Positions 58,530 through 64,000 of a stretch of 64,000 nucleotides of DNA are shown piece by piece (within the stretch, counting starts at the first letter, position 1; each line of letters starts with the position of its first letter). A program made the position numbers and the translations under genes. The notes below the pieces were generated by a model. That model had not been told where the DNA came from. It did no database searches and saw only the letters and a list, made by a program, of their open reading frames with translations. The stretch is taken from NCBI GenBank assembly GCA_000824805.1, contig CCNA01000061.1, positions 62,001-126,000 on the forward strand. Reading direction: 5' to 3'. The DNA comes from Mesorhizobium sp. SOD10 (GTDB lineage: Bacteria; Pseudomonadota; Alphaproteobacteria; Rhizobiales; Rhizobiaceae).

Positions 58530-59432
58530 ATGCAATATTTCGTCCAGCAGCTTATCAACGGGCTGACGCTGGGATCGATCTATGGGCTGATCGCGATCGG
58601 CTATACGATGGTCTACGGCATCATCGGCATGATCAATTTCGCCCATGGCGACATCTTCATGGTCGGCGCCTTCACGGCGCTCATCGTCTTCCTGATCCTT
58701 GGCGCGATGTTCTACTCGGTGCCGGTCGTGGTGGCGCTTCTGATCATGATGATCGTGGCGATGCTTCTCACCAGCCTTTACAACTGGACGATCGAGAAGG
58801 TTGCCTACCGTCCGCTGCGCGGCTCGTTCCGCCTGGCGCCGCTGATCACCGCCATCGGCATGTCGATCGCGCTGTCCAACTTCGTGCAGGTCACGCAAGG
58901 TCCGCGCAACAAGCCGATCCCGCCGCTGGTCAGCCAGGTCTATACGATCGACGGCATCAGCGTCTCGTTGAAGCAGATCCTCATCGTGATTGTCACCATC
59001 GTGCTGCTGGCGATCTTCTGGTACCTCGTCAACCGGACCGCGCTGGGGCGGGCGCAACGCGCCTGCGAGCAGGACCGCAAGATGGCCGCGCTGCTCGGCA
59101 TCGACGTCGACCGCACCATTTCCATCACCTTCATCATGGGCGCGGCCCTTGCCGCCGTCGCCGGCACGCTGTTCCTGATGTATTATGGCGTCGTGGTGTT
59201 CTCAGACGGCTTCGTGCCGGGCGTGAAGGCCTTCACGGCGGCCGTGCTCGGCGGCATTGGCTCGCTGCCTGGCGCCGTGCTCGGAGGACTGCTGATCGGC
59301 TTCATCGAGAGCATGTGGTCGGCCTATTTCTCGATCGACTACAAGGACGTCGCCGCCTTCTCGATCCTGGCGATCGTGCTGATCTTCCTGCCCTCCGGCA
59401 TCCTCGGCCGGCCTGAAGTCGAAAAGGTCTGA
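58530..59432 (+). CDS. livH: Branched-chain amino-acid ABC transporter permease LivH
   Basis: 300 aa, polytopic, starting FVQQLINGLTLGSIYGLIAI. The region with GRAQRACEQDRKMAALLGI contains the EAA-like loop that contacts the ATPases. It pairs with LivM (6 nt downstream) to form the channel in the inner membrane. Confidence 0.95.
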   Translation: MQYFVQQLINGLTLGSIYGLIAIGYTMVYGIIGMINFAHGDIFMVGAFTALIVFLILGAMFYSVPVVVALLIMMIVAMLLTSLYNWTIEKVAYRPLRGSFRLAPLITAIGMSIALSNFVQVTQGPRNKPIPPLVSQVYTIDGISVSLKQILIVIVTIVLLAIFWYLVNRTALGRAQRACEQDRKMAALLGIDVDRTISITFIMGAALAAVAGTLFLMYYGVVVFSDGFVPGVKAFTAAVLGGIGSLPGAVLGGLLIGFIESMWSAYFSIDYKDVAAFSILAIVLIFLPSGILGRPEVEKV

Positions 59433-59437
59433 TCCTC

Positions 59438-60829
59438 ATGGCCGCTACCGTGTCTTCGGAGCGCGACGCCGTCGCTACTCCTGTCCAACGTGCTTTCCGC
59501 GAGGCGCTTTACGCCGGCGCCATTTCGCTTGGCCTGTTCGTGCTGTTCATCGGTCTGAGGACCGACCAGAACATCAGCAACGAGCTGATCCTGGTGCAGC
59601 GCTGGGGCCTGCTGGCCATTGTGGTCGCTGCCGTGACCGTCGGCCGTTTCCTCTATGTGGCTTACGCCGTCCCGGCCATGGAGCGGTCGAGGGCCGAGAA
59701 GGCCGCGGTGCCCGCCGTCGTCGCCGAGCCTGGCTTCGTCAGGCGGAACTTCAACAAGATCGGCGCCACCTTGCTGATCCTCTACCCGATCGCCATGGTG
59801 CTTTTCTTCGGCTTCCAGGGCTCGCTGAAATGGGTCGACAATTTCGGCATCCAGATCCTCATCTATGTGATGCTGGCCTGGGGCCTGAACATCGTCATCG
59901 GGCTGGCCGGCCTGCTCGATCTCGGCTATGTCGCCTTTTATGCCGTCGGCGCCTACGCCTACGCGCTGCTCGGCACGCATTACGGGCTGTCTTTCTGGAT
60001 TCTGCTGCCGGCGGCCGGCGCCATGGCCGCTTTTTGGGGCGTCATGCTCGGCTTCCCGGTGCTGAGGCTGCGCGGCGACTATCTGGCGATCGTTACGCTC
60101 GCCTTCGGTGAGATCATCCGCCTGGTGCTGATCAACTGGCGCGAAGTGACCAACGGTTCGGCCGGCATCTCCGGCATCCCGAAAGTGTCTTTCTTCGGCC
60201 TGATGTCGTTCAATGTCTCCGACCCGAACTACATCGCCAAGGTGCTGCACATCACCCAGTCGGGCGCTTACTACAAGATCTTCCTCTATTACCTGATCCT
60301 GGCGCTCTGCTTCCTGACCGCCTTCGTTACCATCAGGCTTCGCCGGCTGCCTGTCGGCCGCGCCTGGGAAGCCCTGCGCGAGGACGAGATCGCCTGCCGC
60401 TCGCTCGGCATCAACACCACCACCACCAAGCTGACGGCCTTTGCCACCGGCGCCATGTTCGGCGGCTTCGCCGGCTCGTTCTTCGCCGCCCGGCAAGGTT
60501 TCGTCAGCCCCGAATCCTTCGTCTTCCTGGAATCGGCGATCATCCTCGCCATCGTCGTGCTCGGCGGCATGGGATCGCTGGGCGGCATCGCGGTGGCGGC
60601 GCTGGTGATGATCGGCGGCACGGAAATCCTGCGCGAACTCGATTTCCTCAAGGCGGTGTTCGGGCCGGATTTCACGCCCGAACTTTACCGCATGCTTCTG
60701 TTCGGCATGGCCATGGTCATCGTCATGCTGTGGAAGCCGCGCGGCTTCGTCGGCAGCCGCGAGCCCACGGCCTTCCTCAAGGAGCGAAGAGCGGTCTCAG
60801 CCTCCTTCACCAAGGAGGGCCACGGCTGA
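59438..60829 (+). CDS. livM: Branched-chain amino-acid ABC transporter permease LivM
   Basis: 463 aa. An N-terminal extension with two membrane segments is followed by the LivM core (GLNIVIGLAGLLDLGYVAFY) and EAA loop (GRAWEALREDEIACRSLGIN). It is longer than LivH, as is normal. Its stop overlaps livG by 1 nt (TGATG). Confidence 0.95.
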   Translation: MAATVSSERDAVATPVQRAFREALYAGAISLGLFVLFIGLRTDQNISNELILVQRWGLLAIVVAAVTVGRFLYVAYAVPAMERSRAEKAAVPAVVAEPGFVRRNFNKIGATLLILYPIAMVLFFGFQGSLKWVDNFGIQILIYVMLAWGLNIVIGLAGLLDLGYVAFYAVGAYAYALLGTHYGLSFWILLPAAGAMAAFWGVMLGFPVLRLRGDYLAIVTLAFGEIIRLVLINWREVTNGSAGISGIPKVSFFGLMSFNVSDPNYIAKVLHITQSGAYYKIFLYYLILALCFLTAFVTIRLRRLPVGRAWEALREDEIACRSLGINTTTTKLTAFATGAMFGGFAGSFFAARQGFVSPESFVFLESAIILAIVVLGGMGSLGGIAVAALVMIGGTEILRELDFLKAVFGPDFTPELYRMLLFGMAMVIVMLWKPRGFVGSREPTAFLKERRAVSASFTKEGHG

Positions 60830-62025
60830 TGAACGCGACTCCTTCCTCGAACGACTTCATCCTGCAGGTCGAGCATCTGTCGATGAAGTTCGGCGGCCTG
60901 GTCGCCATCGGCGACCTGACGTTCCAGGCCAGGCGCGGCGAGATCACCGCGCTGATCGGCCCGAACGGCGCAGGCAAGACCACGGTGTTCAACTGCATCA
61001 CCGGCTTCTACAAGCCCACCGAGGGCATGATCACGCTCAACAAGCGTGACGGCTCGACTTATCTGCTCGAACGCCTGCCCAATCACGAGATCCCCGCGCG
61101 CGCCAAGGTGGCGCGCACGTTCCAGAACATTCGCCTGTTCTCCGGCATGACGCTGCTCGAGAACCTTCTGGTCGCCCAGCACAATAAGCTGATGAAGGCT
61201 TCGGGCTACACCTTTCTCGGCCTGTTCGGCTTCCCGAGCTATCGCCAGGCTTCGGCCGAATCGATCGAGCTCGCCAGGCACTGGCTGGAGAAGGCCAACC
61301 TCGTCGACCGCGCCGACGATCCGGCCGGCGACCTGCCCTATGGTGCGCAGCGGCGCCTTGAGATCGCGCGCGCCATGTGCACGGGACCGGAGCTTCTGTG
61401 CCTGGACGAGCCGGCCGCCGGCCTCAATCCGAAGGAATCGGCCGCGCTCAACGAACTCCTGATGGACATCAAGAACAACACCGGCACGTCGATCCTGCTC
61501 ATCGAGCACGACATGTCGGTGGTGATGCAGATCTCCGACCATGTCGTGGTGCTCGAATACGGCCGCAAGATCTCCGACGGCAATCCGGAATCGGTGCGCA
61601 CCGATCCGCGCGTCATCGCCGCCTATCTCGGCGTCGACGACGAGGAAGTGCAGGAAGTGCTCACCGAAGTCGGCGACGAGGATGTCATCGAGCAGCTCGA
61701 TACCGGCCCCGATGCGGCGCACGGGCCGGGAAATTCCGCTTCGATGATGGCCGGGCCGGTTTCCGACAGCGTCGAGCATGCCGACGAGGGCGAGCGGGTC
61801 ACCGTATCGAAGGGCGCCTCAAAAGCGGCCCAGATCGACGCGCGCGCCACGTCAGTCGCCAGCAAACCCACTCCGGCCGCCAAGCCGGCCGCAAAGTCCA
61901 GCGCCGCGAAGGCGGAGCCGAAAAAGGCTGCCGCCAAGACTCCAGCCGCGAAAGCGAGCGGCCCTTCGAAGGGCAAGGAAGCTGCGCCCAAACCCGCAGC
62001 GGGCAAGCGTGGAGGGCGTAAGTAA
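60829..62025 (+). CDS. livG: Branched-chain amino-acid ABC transporter ATPase LivG with long tail
   Basis: 398 aa; a typical LivG is ~255-300. Walker A GPNGAGKTT, an LPYGAQRRLE signature in place of LSGGQ, and Walker B LLCLDEPAAG. After the LivG end (~290) there is an Ala/Lys/Pro-rich tail of about 100 residues with AAKPAAKSSAAK-type repeats. ATG 60829 overlaps the livM stop. Confidence 0.93.
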   Translation: MNATPSSNDFILQVEHLSMKFGGLVAIGDLTFQARRGEITALIGPNGAGKTTVFNCITGFYKPTEGMITLNKRDGSTYLLERLPNHEIPARAKVARTFQNIRLFSGMTLLENLLVAQHNKLMKASGYTFLGLFGFPSYRQASAESIELARHWLEKANLVDRADDPAGDLPYGAQRRLEIARAMCTGPELLCLDEPAAGLNPKESAALNELLMDIKNNTGTSILLIEHDMSVVMQISDHVVVLEYGRKISDGNPESVRTDPRVIAAYLGVDDEEVQEVLTEVGDEDVIEQLDTGPDAAHGPGNSASMMAGPVSDSVEHADEGERVTVSKGASKAAQIDARATSVASKPTPAAKPAAKSSAAKAEPKKAAAKTPAAKASGPSKGKEAAPKPAAGKRGGRK

Positions 62026-62753
62026 TGACCGGCACAACGCTGCTCGACATCAAGGGCGTCGAGACCTACTACGGCAACATCCGCGCGCTGAACGGCGTCA
62101 ACGTGCAGGTCAACCAGGGTGAGATCGTGGCGCTTATCGGTGCCAACGGCGCCGGCAAGTCGACCTTGATGATGACCATCTTCGGCTCTCCGCGGGCACG
62201 CGCCGGCACCATCACCTTCGCCGGCACCGACATCACCCAGTTGCCGACGCACGAGATCGCCCGGCTGCGCATCGCCCAGTCGCCGGAAGGACGCCGCATC
62301 TTCCCGCGCATGACGGTGATGGAAAACCTGCAGATGGGCGCCAGCCTCGACAACCTCAAACATTATGACGAGGACGTCGAGAAGGTGTTCACGCTGTTCC
62401 CGCGGCTGAAAGAGCGCATCGCCCAGCGCGGCGGCACGCTGTCGGGCGGCGAGCAGCAGATGCTGTCGATCGGGCGCGCGCTGATGGCGCGGCCGAAGCT
62501 TTTGCTGCTCGACGAGCCGTCGCTGGGCTTGGCGCCCTTGATCGTCAAGCAGATCTTCGACGCCATCCGCGAGCTGAACAAGACGCAGGGGCTGACCGTC
62601 TTTCTGGTCGAGCAGAACGCCTTCGGCGCGCTCAAGCTCGCCACGCGCGGCTATGTCATGGTCAACGGCAATGTGACGATGAGCGGCACCGGCAAGGAGC
62701 TGCTCGCGAATCCGGAAGTGCGCGCCGCCTATCTCGAAGGCGGACATCACTGA
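62025..62753 (+). CDS. livF: Branched-chain amino-acid ABC transporter ATPase LivF
   Basis: 242 aa. Walker A GANGAGKST, signature LSGGEQQ, Walker B LLLLDEPSLG. Standard length. It starts within the livG stop (TAATG). It forms the ATPase heterodimer with LivG. Confidence 0.96.
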   Translation: MTGTTLLDIKGVETYYGNIRALNGVNVQVNQGEIVALIGANGAGKSTLMMTIFGSPRARAGTITFAGTDITQLPTHEIARLRIAQSPEGRRIFPRMTVMENLQMGASLDNLKHYDEDVEKVFTLFPRLKERIAQRGGTLSGGEQQMLSIGRALMARPKLLLLDEPSLGLAPLIVKQIFDAIRELNKTQGLTVFLVEQNAFGALKLATRGYVMVNGNVTMSGTGKELLANPEVRAAYLEGGHH

Positions 62754-62771
62754 GATCGGGGGAGATCAATC

Positions 62772-63116
62772 ATGGGTATTCTCTACGAAGAAGCCTCGAT
62801 CTGGCAGTTCCTGTTCGTCACCTGCCTGCTCGGCGGCTGGGCGGCGTGGATGACCGGCAAGGCGGCGGCGCAGACCTGGAGCAGCCACTTGCAGCTGTTC
62901 TTCTACATGCTCGGCCTCGGCATCGGCGTCAGGTTCATCCATCACGCGCTGTTCGAGGGCACGATGTTCTCGCTGCATTACTATATCGTCGATACCATCG
63001 TGCTGATGATCTTGGGCTTCCTCGGCTATCAATACACGCGCACCAACCAAATGGTCACGCAGTATAACTGGCTCTATGAAAGAGCTTCCTTGTTAAGCTG
63101 GAAACCTAAGGGTTGA
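62772..63116 (+). CDS. Small liv-linked membrane protein (DUF6867-like)
   Basis: 114 aa with about three membrane helices (WQFLFVTCLLGGWAAWMTG; LFFYMLGLGIGVRFIHHALF; IVDTIVLMILGFLGYQYT). Such proteins sit between livF and livJ in rhizobia. It is probably an accessory subunit of the transporter; the role is untested as far as I know. Confidence 0.75.
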   Translation: MGILYEEASIWQFLFVTCLLGGWAAWMTGKAAAQTWSSHLQLFFYMLGLGIGVRFIHHALFEGTMFSLHYYIVDTIVLMILGFLGYQYTRTNQMVTQYNWLYERASLLSWKPKG

Positions 63117-63253
63117 CGTTCACCATTACGCCGTTTCGGGGCATGAATCGGCGTGACAAGTGCCTGAAAATCGGCATTCTATGCTTTCTGCGATAAGGGT
63201 GGGCATCGCATGAAAGTATCATCCACGCCCACTCCGTAAATGGGAGCGTTTCA

Positions 63254-64000
63254 ATGAAAAAATCACTTTTGTCCGCCGTGGCGCTGACCGCGTTCGTCGC
63301 GTTCAGCGGCAGCGCGTGGGCCGACATCCTGATCGGCGTCGCCGGTCCGATCACCGGTCCGAACGCCGCCTTCGGCGCGCAGTTGCAGAAGGGCGCGGAA
63401 CAGGCGGTCGCCGACATCAACGCGGCGGGCGGCATCCTCGGCCAGCAGCTCAAGCTCGAGATCGGCGACGACGTCTCCGACCCCAAGCAGGGCATCTCGG
63501 TCGCCAACAAGTTCGTCGCTGACGGCGTCAAGTTTGTCGACGGCCACTTCAATTCGGGCGTCTCGATCCCGGCATCGGAAGTCTATCAGGAGAATGGTAT
63601 CCTCGAGATCACGCCCGCGGCGACCAATCCCAAGTTCACCGAGCGCGGCATGTGGAACACCTTCCGCACCTGCGGCCGTGACGACCAGCAGGGCAAGGTG
63701 GCCGGCGACTATATCGCCAAGAACTTCAAGGATGCCAAGATCGCCATCATCCACGACAAGACGCCTTATGGTCAGGGCCTTGCCGACGAGACCAAGAAGA
63801 ACCTGAACGCCAACGGCATCAAGGAAGTGTTGTATGAAGGCGTGAATGTCGGCGATAAGGACTTCTCGGCCCTCATCGCCAAGATGAAGGAAAACGGCGT
63901 CACGCTCATCTACTGGGGCGGCCTGCACACCGAAGCCGGCCTGATCATCCGTCAGTCGGCCGACCAGGGCCTGAAGGCGCCGCTGTTCTCGGGCGACGGC
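63254..64000 (+). CDS. livJ: Branched-chain amino-acid ABC substrate-binding protein LivJ (partial)
   Basis: 249 codons to the window edge. Signal peptide (KKSLLSAVALTAFVAFSGSA), then IGVAGPITGPNAAFGAQLQK, the type I periplasmic binding fold for Leu/Ile/Val. It follows the DUF6867-like gene by 137 bp and likely has its own promoter for high expression. The C-terminal part lies beyond the window. Confidence 0.94.
   Translation, partial: MKKSLLSAVALTAFVAFSGSAWADILIGVAGPITGPNAAFGAQLQKGAEQAVADINAAGGILGQQLKLEIGDDVSDPKQGISVANKFVADGVKFVDGHFNSGVSIPASEVYQENGILEITPAATNPKFTERGMWNTFRTCGRDDQQGKVAGDYIAKNFKDAKIAIIHDKTPYGQGLADETKKNLNANGIKEVLYEGVNVGDKDFSALIAKMKENGVTLIYWGGLHTEAGLIIRQSADQGLKAPLFSGDG

Noticed and set aside
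1..64000. CRISPR arrays and rRNA genes
   Set aside because: No regularly spaced direct repeats and no rRNA-like sequence were seen anywhere in the window.

Overview
The window looks like a chromosomal segment of a Mesorhizobium-type alphaproteobacterium (Hyphomicrobiales). The basis is the high-GC coding style, the gene order rplU-rpmA-obgE-proB-proA-nadD-rsfS-rlmH-ctpA-rppH, rhizobial-type hydroxyproline and branched-chain amino-acid genes, and short CTTCTCCCC-type palindromic repeats between genes. The genus is inferred from the sequence, not searched.

Layout. (1) 1-2.3 kb: left flank with a partial TetR regulator, a divergent metallo-beta-lactamase-fold hydrolase and a small exported protein. 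(2) 2.36-25.93 kb: an integrated element bounded by a 15-bp direct repeat, one copy of which is the 3' end of tRNA-Ser(CGA). It starts with tyrosine integrase, an AlpA-like DNA-binding protein and a primase-polymerase-like protein (2.5-5.7 kb). Cargo follows at 6-13 kb: KTSC and DUF3606 proteins, a stand-alone LigD-type ATP-dependent DNA ligase, an SRAP/YedK abasic-site protein, exported small proteins and a ClpP-like periplasmic protein. A lone XRE regulator and a stand-alone integrase-type core-binding protein lead into a six-gene minus-strand operon (25.55 to 14.37 kb). Its genes are a 90-aa ORF, a DNA 5-methylcytosine methyltransferase, three genes resembling dptF/dptG/dptH of phosphorothioate-dependent restriction, and a Vsr nick endonuclease. 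Five of these genes form an unbroken coupled chain: four of the junctions overlap by 4 nt and one has a 3-nt gap.

(3) 26-45 kb: core genome. Ribosomal proteins L21 (with a long HhH extension) and L27, ObgE, proline synthesis (proB, proA), nadD, an MFS transporter, an MscS channel, rsfS, rlmH, cell-envelope genes (EnvC-like, CtpA, divergent polysaccharide deacetylase), rppH, alanine racemase, two Rnk-like proteins and D-amino-acid dehydrogenase. (4) 45-49 kb: a lipoprotein pair combining a PLA2-like and a PLD-like enzyme, an exported protein, and a LysR gene divergent from mmsA. (5) 51-58 kb: two paralogous small exported proteins, a GntR-controlled trans-4-hydroxyproline catabolic cluster (hypD, hypO, hypRE), a LysR gene and an orphan ectoine-synthase-like gene. 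(6) 58.5-64 kb: livHMGF plus a small membrane protein and livJ, which runs off the right edge.

The main discovery candidate is the operon that couples a cytosine-C5 methyltransferase to a DptFGH-like restriction module and Vsr. No dndA-E or ssp phosphorothioation genes are present. I infer a defence system in which base methylation, not phosphorothioation, marks self DNA.
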